From Chelydra serpentina (taxonomy: Eukaryota > Chordata > Testudines > Chelydridae): a stretch of 64,000 bases of DNA. Position numbers and translations under genes: made by a program. Below are positions 20,969 through 33,067 of the stretch, in pieces. The notes under the pieces were generated by a model. That model was not told where the DNA came from. It did not search any database and saw nothing but the letters and a program-made list of their open reading frames with translations. How positions within the stretch are numbered: position 1 is the first letter of the stretch; every line of letters starts with the position of its first letter. The DNA is taken from NCBI GenBank assembly GCA_037349315.1, contig JBAIAC010000006.1:53750501-53814500 (forward strand), given 5' to 3'.

Positions 20969-21452
20969 TAGGCTTGGAAGAATTCCTTTTTTTTGTAATT
21001 TTGATTAATAATATCTGTTTATTTTTAAGCATTTTTTTCAATTGTTATGGATTTAAATTTTCACAAATGTGGAATATCAGAGGGGTGTCAGAATTATTCT
21101 ATGATTGTAGATGCTGAGATTCATAAAATTAAAGCTTTCTAAACCATTAAAACACAAATTGGCAACATCACATGTCAAAATATACTAAGTCAATATCCTT
21201 AAATCAACAAATCATACCTGTTTTTACTATTCATTCACTACTACATTTGTAACAAGCCTAATTCAAAAGTCCAAATCACTGTATTTTGACTGTAATAAGT
21301 TCTCACATTTCCCCCCCCCCTACTTTGCCTATCTGTAAATTTTTATTTTTATCAATAGAAATATATTTTCTTGGTGTGTGTGTGTGTGTGTGTGTGTTTA
21401 AATTGATGTTTATCAACATTTACCAAGGAAAATCTAGTCCTTCCAAGCCTAC
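20969..21452. mobile_element. TA-target MITE with GGCTTGGAAG ends
   Basis: TAGGCTTGGAAG at 20969-20980 and CTTCCAAGCCTA at 21440-21451 are inverted repeats with TA outside GGCTTGGAAG on each side. The inside is AT-rich and holds a (TG)n run (21374-21397). It begins nine bases after an LTR end. Unclassified; possibly Tc1/mariner-like by its target. Confidence 0.6.
21374..21397. repeat. (TG)12 microsatellite
   Basis: Uninterrupted TG dinucleotides. Confidence 0.95.
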
Positions 21453-21774
21453 TTAAAATGTACATAGCCACAGAGCACATTCTGGTACATTGGATTTTTG
21501 GACCAGATTTTCATGGATTTTGAACCAGAGGATTTATTGTGCTAGAAAGTAATTCATGACAAAAACTCATAACTTAAAATCAATCCACTCTTATTGTCTG
21601 AGGCACTTTCTAACCAGAACAGAAGGCATGGTCCCTGCACCAAAGACTATATTCTATACAAGACAAAGAAAACGGCAAGAGAGAGAAACAGCAATAGCCA
21701 GGTTGGTTCAGAGTTGAACTCACTGCTCCCAATTGGATAAAATCTGTGAACATTCTATTATTTTTGTTACTCCA

Positions 21775-21905
21775 TCTTCCCTACCCCGGCTCTGACTTGC
21801 TTGTCTGTCTCATCCACCTGTTATGTCCTCTCTAGTAGATTGTTAGCCCCTAAGGAAAGAGACTGGGATATATAAGAGGCCATATTTTCAATGCGCACAT
21901 TCCCA
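21775..21905 (+). mobile_element. L2/MIR-like SINE 3' tail
   Basis: The gattgttagcccctaaggaaagagactggg stretch follows the 'ttgtaagctc...gggcagggactgt' pattern of SINE/L2 tails. Weak and short. Confidence 0.4.
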
Positions 21906-22254
21906 TAGGTTGGCAGAATAACAACCCATTAAATATGTTTGGAGATTTGACCTTTTTATATATTGGCATATGCGGAGATGCATAGGAAAAAGTCACATTG
22001 CATTTTTTAAATTATTACGATAACTATCATAATAAAACTTATGGGGGTCCTTTTGTTACATGTACCTTGAGATGGTCCAGGTGTATTTTATTCCTGTACT
22101 CTTCCAGTTCCTTCGTCTAAAGCAGATGTGTACAGCAACTTCTCTTGTGCTTTGTATTCCTAGAAAATACCCTCACTTTTCAGTGTCAAATTATATTTTG
22201 TAGGTATTTTTGACACAACACAATCCCGACACTACCTCTACCCTTTGTGTATCT

Positions 22255-22375
22255 TGTATAACCTATTATAATTATTATTATTAACAACTTGTATTATGGG
22301 TAGCAAACAGAGGCCACTAGTCAAAGATCAGAACCCCATTGTTGCAGGCACTACAAATAACACATAGCCATCAAC
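22255..22375 (-). mobile_element. L2/MIR-like SINE, reversed tail
   Basis: attattattattaacaacttgtattatgg followed by gaggccactagtcaaagatcagaaccccattg is the complement-side pattern of the same SINE tail. Confidence 0.45.
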
Positions 22376-22498
22376 AACTTTATAACTGTATTGTCAGTCA
22401 TCTCACCATGATTCTGTGAACCCCACTACTTGTGGCGAGTTGTTTCAGTTTGTTTTTCCATATACTTTATTTCTGTGTATAGGCACACGTGCACGTGC

Positions 22499-22521
22499 GC
22501 ACACACACACACACACACACC
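22499..22521. repeat. (CA)n microsatellite
   Basis: Uninterrupted CA dinucleotides, preceded by an imperfect CACGTGCACGTG run. Confidence 0.95.
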
Positions 22522-22529
22522 CCGAAGAA

Positions 22530-25500
22530 CACAAAAGTGCAGAGAAAATAAAGATTATTTGTCACCTTGCTGAAGGTAGGATTTAGCTCAGTGGAGCTTT
22601 GTCTGATATTGAGTACTGGTTCAGATTCATGATTAGCAAAACGTCTTCCAATTAATCACCAAGTATGCAAAATATCATTCATATTTCACAGCTGAGAATA
22701 TCGATGCTCATATGGAAAGAGCATGTGACATAATCACAATCAGAGGATCCTAGAAACAGTGGGATTTTAGAAGAGAAAAATATTGTACTGGGAGCAGTGG
22801 TGGATTCCTCTTCATTAAGAATATTTTGACATGATAAATAACCACTAAATAGGCAGTGTTACACCATAAAAAAATCTCAAAATTTATGGCCACTTTATGT
22901 GCAGCCAGAATGCCTGGCCACATACATATATTAACTGTTCCATTACAAATTAATTTTATAGCTTCCTTGTGTTAACATTGTTTCTTTTAAGCTGCAAACA
23001 ACACTTGAAATGTCCCTATTTGACAGAGACATAGACTTTAATATCTGTTAAAAGCCTCCTTGGGCATGTGAACAAGCTTTGTATGATATTTTACACTTAA
23101 CTGAAGCTATGCTAAAAAGAAATTGTGAATTAAGAGTATTTCCAAACACAAGAGGCTCACAGGCATATCTATTGTACCAGTCTATTTTTATGCTTTTCAG
23201 TGGACAATAACAATATGTTAGAATTACACGAGTAGAGTGGAAGTATAGGATTTTTTTTAATCATTAAAGAAGTGAGGAAGGTCGGGAGGAGCTAATACCT
23301 CTGGTTTAAGGAAAAAATGATAGTCATATTCACGTTGGGGAGATAAATTATTGGAATAGCCTAGTTAATGGAAAAATATGTGGCAAACTGATGTGTACAC
23401 TGTTGTAAAATATCCATCTTTGGAATTCAGGTGCTGGATGGCTACAAGTGTCTATGCTTAATTTGATTACAAAGATACAGCTAAGTATACTTTCCACCCT
23501 AAGCAATGGCCTTTGTTAAATAGTCTTCCATTTCTGAAATGTTTGGGCTAAGTAATGCTCCACCCCCTTGCCCCCTCCCGAAATAACTCACCATGTTTTG
23601 GTTTACATTCCTATAAGGGAATGAGCTACTTAACTGGGCTATTTAATTAATTATTTGATAGGATAAACACATCAGCTCTGGAGAGTAGATAGAAAGAGGA
23701 AAATAACTCCTGGTAACTCTAAAAGAAGAAAAATGGACCCCCCCCCCCCCAAAAAAAGAACTCTGTATGGCTTCTGGAGAACAAGAAGCTGGATTTCTCT
23801 GTTAGTCCTCTTATTCCACAAGTGGAAAACAAACAGTAACATCAAGAACAAATCAAGTGTAGAAAAATGATTCTGTGTTTATGAAAATACAAAATGTGTT
23901 AATTGAAAGAAAGAAAATGCAGATTAGTCTGTAAAGGGAAAGTTTTTCAAAAATTTCCATTACATGCAAGTGGGTCTTGAAGATGGTTGCTTTCTGCAGT
24001 GCTACTGCTGACAGTAATATAAGTATATATAGTGATGTGTGAATGAAATGTGCAATGCCTGCTGACACACAGTAGATAGTATAAGAGCACTGTGTAGTCT
24101 CCTAGAAGAGTATGCTGTTGAAATCCAGAAGACATATAAAATGAAAAGTGAAGTTGCATATCTGGAGTATTTCAAGGGCAGACAGCATAAGTTGCATTAA
24201 GATAGTGTTATAGCATTTTGAGTTCAAGACTCTGTGGTAATGAGGTGATTGTTGTTATCTGGTGAAGGATTTCCCTGGGGTTTTACTAGTTTATCACTCA
24301 ATTGTCAAAATCACATATGTATTCCTTTCCCAACATTTTGAAATGCTTCAAAATCATGTTACAAAGCTTGTTAAAATATATTTTGTAAACTATCTATGGT
24401 ATAAATGTGAACTGTAATACACAATAGGGTGTGTGATTATAACATGAATAAGACTGATTTCAAGGGAGTTGCCAGGCATTTGGCTGAAAGGGGAGTAGCC
24501 TCCAGCACCAGAGAATCTTGTAAGCTCAACAACACTCTAGCTGTATGACCCACAGTATAAGAGATTGACCCAAACCAAAGCTATGGGCCCCAATACTTCC
24601 AAAGGTCATGGCTGTCCCTATCTGCATAGTGGGCAAAACCAAAACTTTGAATATGGATGTGTATAATGGGCTAACCCAAAATTCTAGCTACGGACACTCA
24701 CATTTTGGGAATGTTCACTCCACGTTCTGGATTTGGATCCAAATCCTGTGGCACGAGTCCAGCTCTCTGACAGAGAATGTATATTGTTATGATTGCAAGT
24801 ACCAACTTTCGCAATTGGAATTTATGTTGGTTTGGTTCCATAATTACACAGATCAGATTGCCCTAGACAACATGTACAACTGAAATACTTGTTCCTTTTC
24901 TTCCCCCTCTGCCCAACCCCCCAGAAGTGCAACAGCTTTCACCAAACAGGCATAGCTTTCCAAGGGTGTATTAGATTCTAACTATTCTGCAATTGTGCCT
25001 GCCTACTTTTCTGTAGACTGTTCACTACTAAAATAAACCATGCAAATATATAAAAAAAACCCAAACAAAACAACCAAGAAACTTTATAGTAAAAAATACT
25101 GGTGAAATTCAGAATTTCTCTCTTGTGACTCAAAGATTAATCAGCAAATTGAAATCATGTGAAAGTATTTATTTAGAAAATAGACTTGCCCCTGGAAACC
25201 TTCGTTCTGGATGAATGATTTACATATTCTTCTGTTTATCCTTGCAATGAATTGGAGTTTGACACAAACCACTTAATGGTTATTGATTACAGATCTTTAT
25301 TAGCTAAGGCAGGCTCCAGAGGTCCCATGAAGAGTTACTTAATTGGATTAGGGCTAGTATTTCCCTCCATTGCATGGCATAGAACAAGCAAATGTGCTGG
25401 GTGAAATGTGACTGGGAATTATATAGGAAGGGAAACAGCTGCAAGGTATTTTACCCTCTGTCACATAGCAAGTGGGGCAGGTCTCTCTGGCAATGCCTCC

Positions 25501-25590
25501 ACACATATTAATTAAAATGGATAAGTGCCTGGTCACAGTGGGATGGACTGTGGCAATAATCCAGAAATACTGTCATAGAGTAGTGCAGGG
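22530..25590. other. AT-rich sequence, no gene recognised
   Basis: No domain-bearing ORF is visible; the ORFs of up to 91 aa look like chance. Short homopolymers occur at 23738-23757 (C then A). Nothing else can be supported. Confidence 0.4.
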
Positions 25591-25622
25591 AAAGCCAGCA
25601 GAGGAATGAGGACTCCATTCGT

Positions 25623-27780
25623 ATGGTAGGCAATTCAGTGGGGGAATCTGCTCAACAGCTTAGATGCTTATACATAATTGTAAGGAGTATTGGGAATAAA
25701 CAGGACGAACTGGAAGTATTAGTACATAAGGTGAATTATGACTTAATTGGTATCACAGAGACATGGTGGGCTAAGTCTCATGACTGGAATATTGATATAG
25801 AGGTGTATAGCTTATTGTGGAAGGATAGGCAGGGTAAAAATTGAGGAGGTATTGCATTATACATCAAGAGTATCTGAGGTCCAAAAAGAGGTGGAAGACA
25901 GACCAGTTGAGAATCTCTGGGAAAAGATAAAACTGGCAAAAATAGGGGTGATGTCCTGGTAGAGGTCTACTATAGACCACCAAATCAGGAAGACGACGTG
26001 GATGATGCACTTCTAGAACAAATAACAGAAATGTGAAAAACACAAGACCTGGTAGTAATGGGGAACTTTAACTATCCAGACATCTGTTGGAAAAAGAAAT
26101 AGGACAAAACATAATTTTTCTTGGTATGTATTGGAGCTTTTTTCCCCAGAAAGTGGAGGAAGTAACCAGGGGGCACTTGATTCTGACCAACAGGGAAGGG
26201 CTGGCAGCAAATCTAAATGTGGAAAGCAATTTGGGTGAAAGTGATTATGCAATGATAGATTTAATGATTCTAAGGAAAAGGAGTGAGAGCAGCAGATTGA
26301 CAGTGGACCTCAACAAAAAAAAAAGAGAAAAAAAAACCAGACTTTATCTATCAGTTCTCTGAGTTTGTTAAGGTTCCATGGGAAGAAAATGTAAGCTTAA
26401 AACTTGTTCAGGAGAACTGGCAGTTTCTCAAGGAGACAATATAAAAGGCACAACTGCAAACTATCCTGATGCAAAGGAAAGATAGGAAGAATAGTAAGAG
26501 GCCAGGCTCCTTCGAGACTCTTTAATGACCTGAAGGAAGGTTACAAAAAGTGGAAACATGGATAAATTGCTAAGGAGTAGTACAAAAGAATAGCACAAGC
26601 ATATAGGAACAAAATCAGAAAGGTTAAGGCACAAGATGAGTGATACCTAGCAAGGGACTATAACAGGAAGTAAGAAGAGATTATTTAAATATATTAGGAG
26701 AAAGATGAAGGAAAATGTAGTTCCTCTACTTAGCAGCGAAGGAGGGCTAATAATGATGATATCAAGAAGGCTGAGAGGTTTAATGCCTAGTTTGCGTCAG
26801 TCTTCACTTTAAAAAGTGAATGTTGATTAGATACTCAACACAATAAATATTAACAAAAAGGGGAAGGAATGCAAGCCAAAATAGGAAAAGAACAGGTTAA
26901 AGAATATTTAGATAAGTTAAATGTATTCAAGTGAGCAGGGCCTGAAGAAATGCATTCAACTTAAAGAACTAGATGAAGCTGTCTTGGAATTGTTAGCAGT
27001 ATTCCTGGATGTCTCCATTGAGAACCCCTGGAGGACATGTGAGGTCCCAGAAAACTGGAAAAAGGCACAAATGGTACCTATATTTAAAAAGAGGAACAAA
27101 GAGGCCCCTTTGTCAGCCTAATGTTGATACCTGGAAAGATATGGGACAAATAATTAAACAATCAATTTGTAAGCATCTGAAGGATAATAAGGTTATAAGC
27201 AACAGCCTGCATGGATTTGTCAAGAACAAATCCTACCACACTCACCTAATTGCCTTCCTTGACAGGTTACTGGCTTCATGGATGTGGGGGGAAGCAGTAA
27301 AAGTGATACATCTTGATTTTAGTAAGGCTTTTAACCCAGTCCCACATTACATTCTCATAATCAAACTAGGGAAATGCAGTCTAGATGAAATTACTATAAG
27401 GTGGGTAGACAACTAATTTAAAGACCATACTCAAGTGAAGTTATCAATGTTTTGCGGTCAAAGTGGGAGGACAAATCCAGTGGGGTCCCACAGGGGTCAG
27501 TCTTCAATTTGGTATTATTCAATATTTTCATTAATGACTTGGATAATGGAATGGAGAGTACATTTATAAAACCTGCAGATGACACCAAGCAAGGGGGAGG
27601 TGTAGTAATCACTTTGAAGATGAGTATTAGAATTCAAAATGACACTGGCACACTGGACAATAGGTCTGAATTCAACAATATGAAATTAAATAAAGACAAT
27701 TGCAAAGTACTACAATTAGGAGGGAAAAATTAAATGCACAACTACAAAATGGGGTATAGCTGACTAGGTGATAGTACTGC
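25623..27780 (+). pseudogene. CR1 ORF2 (endonuclease + RT), decayed
   Basis: 25623-25844 holds the start of the apurinic-like endonuclease: LRCLYIIVRSIGNKQDELE, then IGITETWWAKSHDW with the conserved E-T-W-W box. Further endonuclease pieces lie near 25960-26250 ([13 protein letters not shown], then GESDYAMI for the SDH box). RT pieces follow: PENWKKAQMVPIFKK (27045-27090), SLHGFVKNKSY, HLDFSKAF (about 27310), SGVPQGS (27478-27498), FINDLD (27525-27542) and ADDTK (27575-27590). The two catalytic aspartates of the RT are still present, but the frame is broken many times. Confidence 0.85.
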
Positions 27781-28215
27781 TGTCACGGAGTGTGGGGGAG
27801 TCAGGTCCTGCACCCCTCTTCCCGGGATTCAATGTGACTCTCAGCCAGCCAGTAGAACAGAAGGTTTATTAGGGTTGTCAGGAAAGAGTCCAAACAGAGC
27901 TTGTAAGTATGACAAGGACCCCTCAGCTGGGGCCTTCTGGGGGGCAGGGAGCTTAGACCCCAGCTCTGGGGCTCCCTGCGTTTCACCACCCAGCTCCAAA
28001 CTGACAAAAAACCAGCCAAACCTCCAGCAGGCTCTTCCCCTCCCCTGGGGCCCCTCCTCTAGCCTTTTACCATTCTCCCAGCCAAAGGTGTCACCTCCCA
28101 ACCCCCATCCTGGCTCATGTTACAGCCTCAGGTAAAGTCTTGCATTCCCGATGCAGCCTTTCCCAATGCAGCCAGCCTCTCAGGTCAGATCCATCTCGCT
28201 CTCTACTCCGTCACA
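27781..28215 (-). mobile_element. Solo LTR (ERV-type), nested in CR1
   Basis: The 435-bp block begins TGTCACGGAG and ends CTCCGTCACA, with a perfect 5-bp duplication ACTGC (27776-27780 and 28216-28220). The minus strand carries CTAATAAACC (complement of about 27862-27871) 80-90 bases before the LTR end. The CR1 reading continues directly from 27780 to 28221. A 5-bp duplication with TG...CA ends is typical of retroviral-type integration, and the internal region has been lost by LTR recombination. A related truncated LTR is at 20730-20960. Confidence 0.9.
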
Positions 28216-28430
28216 ACTGCTAAAAAGGATCTGGGGGTTATTGTGGGTCACAAATTGAATATGAGTCAACAATGTGATGCAGCTATGAAAAAGGCTAATA
28301 TCAATCTGGGGAATATTAACAGGAATGTTGTATGTAAAAGCTGGCACTGGTGAGGTCTCAGCTAGAATACTGTGTCCAATTCTGGGCATCACACTTTAAG
28401 AAAGATCCTAACCCACTGCTAGAAGGAAGC
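28216..28430 (+). pseudogene. CR1 ORF2 fragment after the LTR
   Basis: KKDLGVIVGHKLNMSQQCDAAMKKANINLGNI reads in one frame, a conserved post-RT segment of CR1 ORF2. A frame change near 28352 precedes a WEYCVQFW-like remnant (ctagaatactgtgtccaattctggg). Confidence 0.85.
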
Positions 28431-28562
28431 ACAGGACCCACCGAGGCGGAGAAGGAGCCCTGTTATAGATGTTAAAATATAAATATTTTAATTCAGTTTC
28501 CTCGGCATCCATTTGGAGGGGTCTGATATCACTCTTATTAAGTATAAATGGGAATGTTGTCA

Positions 28563-28718
28563 TTTATAAGAATGTAAGAATATAGGACTGGAAGGTTCCA
28601 CCTGAGTCATTAAGTCCAGATCCCTGCTATCACAGGCAGCCAGGTCATGTAATTGCTTTCATAAACTTATCAAATTCCATCTTAACTCTGGTTAGGTTGT
28701 TCACCCCCCATTACTTTG
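28563..28718 (-). mobile_element. CR1 3' end fragment
   Basis: aagaatgtaagaatataggactggaagg... through cccattactttgcc is the complement of a CR1 3' end, opposite in orientation to the LINEs on both sides. Confidence 0.7.
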
Positions 28719-28725
28719 CCAGTGG

Positions 28726-29040
28726 CACAGGCGCAATGGCACAAGAGCCAGCAAATGGAGCTCTAAACAGAGGATTTTGAGGGGAGTTCGGTTGAAGGAG
28801 AAGGGAGGAATCAAGCCCCTGGTCCATAGGGATCAGTGAGTGAGCTTTTGTGGATGTTGTGTTTTTTTTCCCCCTGTTCAGTTTGTGGAAACTGGTAGGA
28901 GCAATGTGCTGTGATTAGGAGGTGGGGCTTCCCTGATTAGGGATCCTATTAAGGCAGCCATACAGTCAGCCAGTGGCACAAGAGCCAGCAAACAGAACTG
29001 TAAACAGGGGAGTTTGAGTAGAAGTTCTGTTGGAGGGAGT
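28726..29040 (+). repeat. Tandem 5'-UTR units of LINE 2
   Basis: The segment GGCACAAGAGCCAGCAAA...aaac(a)g...agtt..gttgga occurs at about 28738-28795 and again at 28974-29035, giving about a 236-base period. Repeated 5' units (monomers) often carry LINE promoters. Confidence 0.7.
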
Positions 29041-29126
29041 GTGTGGTGTTCTGATTTTGTTATGCTGTTTGTTTGGGTTTATGGTTTTATTTGTTTTTTT
29101 GTTTTTGTTTTTTTTCTTTTTCCTAG

Positions 29127-29900
29127 GCAGGACTTTAGCTGGGAAGGCTATGACAGATACAGGGGCAGCAGTGGTAGAGAACCAAGCAATGGAAGAGACA
29201 ATAAAGATGACTGGATGTGGAAGCTGCAGGATGTATATGATCCTGGAGTGGGTACCTGAAAAGAGCTTTATTAGTATGAAATGCCATCTGATAGAATTGA
29301 CGGAAGAGACAATCCAAGGTTTGGAGATGCAGGTGGAAACTAGGTTTGAGTTTCGAAGGGGATTTGAGCAGATGATGTAGGGAAGGCAAGAAGAGGCTGA
29401 AGGGAAAACTCAAGACTCGCAGATGCAAGCTGGCCTGAAGAACTCTGAGAGGAGACTGCTGGGTGAGGAAAGTGGTCAGTGGAAACCTGTTATTATGAGA
29501 ACCAGGCAGAAGAAAAGACAGGCTAATGAAGGAGAAATAGGTTTGCTGAATTTGATAATGAAGAAGGAGCACAGCAGGAAGTAACTGAAGTTGGGAGGGC
29601 AAGAAAGCAGAGAAGAGCAGCTAATCTTATAAGAAGGGAAGAATCAATGGAGATATCCAGAGTTCAGACCCCTGGGAGTATACTGGGTGACTTGCAGAAA
29701 ATTACAAGGGAGAATAAAAGACAAGATGACTCTCAGCCACAAAGAAAGGAGGAAGGCAGTAGAATGACACCATCACCAGGGAAAGACAGGTCTACGTGAC
29801 CGGGGACTCCCTACTAAGAAGACCAGGATGGACTCCACCTGAGTGTGTGTGTGTGCGGTGGGGAAGGGGAATAAACTTCTGGGATAGAAGTTGTAACAAC
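29127..29900 (+). pseudogene. LINE ORF1 remnant
   Basis: A cysteine-containing segment (CGSCRMY at about 29217), a charged coiled-coil-like stretch, and near 29780-29815 a VYVTGDSLL-type segment, which resembles the esterase-like start seen in some CR1 ORF1 proteins. Stops and frame changes are frequent. The 155-aa minus-strand ORF across it is a shadow. Confidence 0.55.
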
Positions 29901-30122
29901 TGATTAAAAGAGCTTTAAACTAGAAACTTGGGGCAGACAGCTGGGAGATGCTCAAGTAATCTCCCACCTGATTTTAAATTGAGAGGGAGGAAAATCAAGA
30001 AAGAAAGGATACAGCAAAGGAGAAAGGAAAGCAGTGGGTAGGAGAATGAAGAAAGACAGTGCCAATACCAATGAAGCTAACAGTCAGATAGGTGATGATG
30101 GCAATAGAATGACTGTACCCAA

Positions 30123-32330
30123 TTGGGCGAGGCCAAGCAGCAACAATTAAGATGCTTGTTCACTAATGCAAGGAGCCTGGAGAACACAATGGAGGAATTA
30201 GATCTACTGATGCAGGAAGTGAAACCAGATATTATAGGGATAGCAGAAACATGGTGGAATAGTAGTCATGACCGGAGTACAGGTATTGAAGAGTATGTGC
30301 TATTCAGGAAAGATAGAAATAAAGGCAAAGTTGGTGGAGTAGCATTGTATATTAATGATGAGGTAGACTGTACAGAAATTAGAAGTGACTGAATGGGTAA
30401 AACAGAGTTTGTTTGGGGAAGAAAACTTTGGGGAAGAAAACTACTAGTGGTTCCCCTGCACTAGTGCTTGGGGTATGCTACAGACCCCGAGGATCCAATA
30501 TCAATATAAATAGAGACCTATTTAATGATGTTAATGAAATAAATACTATTGTGTGATTATGGGAGACTCTAGTTTCCCAGATATAGACTGGAGGGCAAGT
30601 GCTACTAATAATAGTAGGGCCCAGATTTTCCTGGATGTGATAGCTGACAGATTTCTTCACCAAATACTTGCTGAACCAACAAGAGGTGATGCCATTTTAA
30701 TTTGGTATTGGTGAGTAGTGAGGACCTCATCAACCATCGAAGAACTGGTTGTAGAGGACAACCTTGGTTCAAGTGATCATGAGCTAATTCAGTTTAAACT
30801 TAATGGAAGGATAAACAAAAATAGATCTGCAACTAGGGTTTTTTATTTCAAAATGATATTAAAAATGTTAAAAAATTAAAGTCAAACTCAAACAGCTTAA
30901 TGAGAACTAAATCAGGGGCCCAGATAATCTCCATCCAAGAATATTAAAGGAACTGTCACATGAAATTGTAAACCCAATAGCAAGGATTTTTAATGACTCT
31001 GTAAACTTGGGGGTTGTACGCTATGGCCGGAGAATTGCAAATATACTTCCGATTTTTAAGGAGGGAAAAAAAAGTGATCTGGGAAACTACAGGCCTGTTA
31101 GTTTGATCTCAATTATATGCAAACTCTTGGAACAAATTTTGAAAGAGACAGTAATTAAGGACATAGAGGTGAACGATAATTGGGCTAAAATACAACATGG
31201 TTTACAAAAAGTAGATCATACCAGACCAATCTGATCTTCTTCTTTGAGAGAATAACTGATTTTCTAGCAAAGGAAATGCAGTAGATCTAATCTACCTGGA
31301 TTTCAGTAAGGCATTTGATAGAGTTCCACATGGGCAATTATTAGTTAAATTGGAGAAGATGGGAATTAATATGAGAATTGAAAGGTAGATAAGGAATTGA
31401 TTAAAGGGGCGACTAGAAAGGGTTGTACTGAAAGATGGAGTTGCTCAGGGATTGGTCTTGGGATCAATCTTATTTCACATTTTTATTACTGACCTTGGCA
31501 CAAAAAGTGAGAGTGTGCTAATAAAATTTGTGGATAACACAAAGTTGGGAGGTATTGCCAATACAGGAGGAGGACCGGAATATCATACAAGATCTGGATG
31601 ACCTTGTAACTTGGAGTAATAGAAATGGGATGAAATTTAATAGTGCAAAGTCATGCATTTAGGGACTAAAACCAAGAATTTTTTGCTATAAACTGGGGAC
31701 ATACCAATTGGAAGTCTCAGAGGAGGAGAAAGGCCTGGGTGTATTTGTTGATTGTGATATGGCCATGAAAAAGGCTAATGTAGTCCTAGGATGCATCAGG
31801 CGAGGTATTTCCAGTAGAGACAGGGAAGTGCTAGTATCATTATACAAGACACTGGTGAGACCTCATCTGGAATACTATGTGCAGTTCTGGTATCCAATGT
31901 TTAAGAAAGATGAAATCAAACTGGAACAGGTGCAGGGAAGGGCTTGTCTTGTTTAGCCTAATCAAAAGAAGTCTGAGAGAAGATATGGTTGATCTCTATA
32001 AATACACCAGAGGGATAAATACCAGGGAGTAAGAGGAGTTATTCAGTTAAGTGCCAATGTGGACACAAGGACAAATGGAGATGAAACTGGCTATCAACAA
32101 GTTTAGGCTCGAAATTACACTAATGTTTCCAACCATCAGAGGAGTGAAGTTCTGGAACAGTCTTCCAAGGGACACAGTGGGGGCAAAAACCTAACTGGCT
32201 TCAAGACTGAGCTTGATAAAGAGGGAATGGTATGATATGATTGCCTACAATGGCATGTACGCAATCTGTGACTGCTAGTAGCAAATATCTCCAATAGTTG
32301 GTGATGGGGCACTAGATGGGGAGGCCCCTG
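30123..32330 (+). pseudogene. LINE ORF2 (endonuclease + RT), decayed
   Basis: 30123-30392 reads as endonuclease: LRCLFTNARSLENTMEELD, IIGIAETWWNSSHD, GGVALYIND. DNLGSSDHELIQF (about 30755) is the SDH box. RT pieces: FKEGKKSDLGNYRPVSLIS (31053-31110), DFSKAFDRVPHG (about 31300), a GSILFHIFITDL segment and FVDNTK (about 31527-31544), where the second catalytic Asp is Asn. The C-terminal part 31708-31956 keeps LVSLYKTLVRPHLEY. There are at least four frame changes, and the mutated active site shows it is dead. Confidence 0.85.
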
Positions 32331-33067
32331 AGTAACTACAGAGAATTCTTTCCTGGGTGTCTGGCTGGTGGGTTTTGCCCACAAGCTCAGGGTCAAACTG
32401 ATTACCATATTTGCTTTCAGGAAGGAATTTTCCCCAGGGTCAGATTGGCAGAGACTCTGGGAATTTTTTGCCTTCCTCTGCAGCATGGGGCACGGGTTAC
32501 TTGCAGGTTTAAATTAGCATAAATAGTGGATTTTAATGTAACTTCAATCTTTAAACCATTATTTGAGGACTTCAGTAACTCAGCCAGAGGTTGGGGTCTA
32601 TTACAAATGTGGGTGGGTGAGGTTCTGTGACCTGCAATGTGCAGGAGGTGAGACTAGATGATCATGATGGTCCCTTAAAGTCTATGAGTCTAAAACATCT
32701 AGTCCCAATTCCTTATGTCTATTCACAGCTGTGAAGCCACAGTTCAGCAAAGCTGAGAATCTGGGTCTGGTTCTCTTTTTCTGCCTCTTTCCACTTTTTG
32801 GTATCTGAGTGTACAACCCATGTGTTAGACCACTGTATCCTCCACAAAACAAAATTACCTAATGAAACAGCACAAGGGCTATCAGACTATTAATCTTTGC
32901 TGAAGAGAAGTAATTATGGTGAAGAGAACTAAATTATTGCCATGTACTCTTAGCCTCAACTCCAACTTAACAGTTTCCTGTCTAGGAACAAAATAAGAAT
33001 GTAGCCCATCAGGAATGAGGAGCAAAAGCAGAGCTCCATGACAAATTTGAACCTGTCTGTGCTATAA

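Larger units (their letters stand above)
25600..28430 (+). mobile_element. CR1-type LINE relic 1 (ORF2), lacking its 3' end
   Basis: Endonuclease, linker and reverse transcriptase segments follow in order on the plus strand with many stops and frame changes. Homology stops at about 28430 (gaaagatcctaacccactgc), before the ORF2 C-terminus and 3' UTR. That is the reverse of normal 5' truncation, so the 3' part was probably deleted or displaced later. An LTR is nested at 27781-28215. Confidence 0.88.
28726..32700 (+). mobile_element. CR1/L3-type LINE relic 2, near full length
   Basis: About 4 kb with a duplicated 5' region, ORF1 remnants, an ORF2 with endonuclease and RT, and a 3' UTR ending near ctatgagtctaaa at 32680-32695. 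It is one of the longest LINE copies here and extends the full gene order. The frame is broken throughout. Confidence 0.88.

Noticed and set aside
29135..29602. 155-aa minus-strand ORF
   Set aside because: It is antisense to the LINE ORF1 remnant and Leu/Pro/His-rich; a shadow frame.
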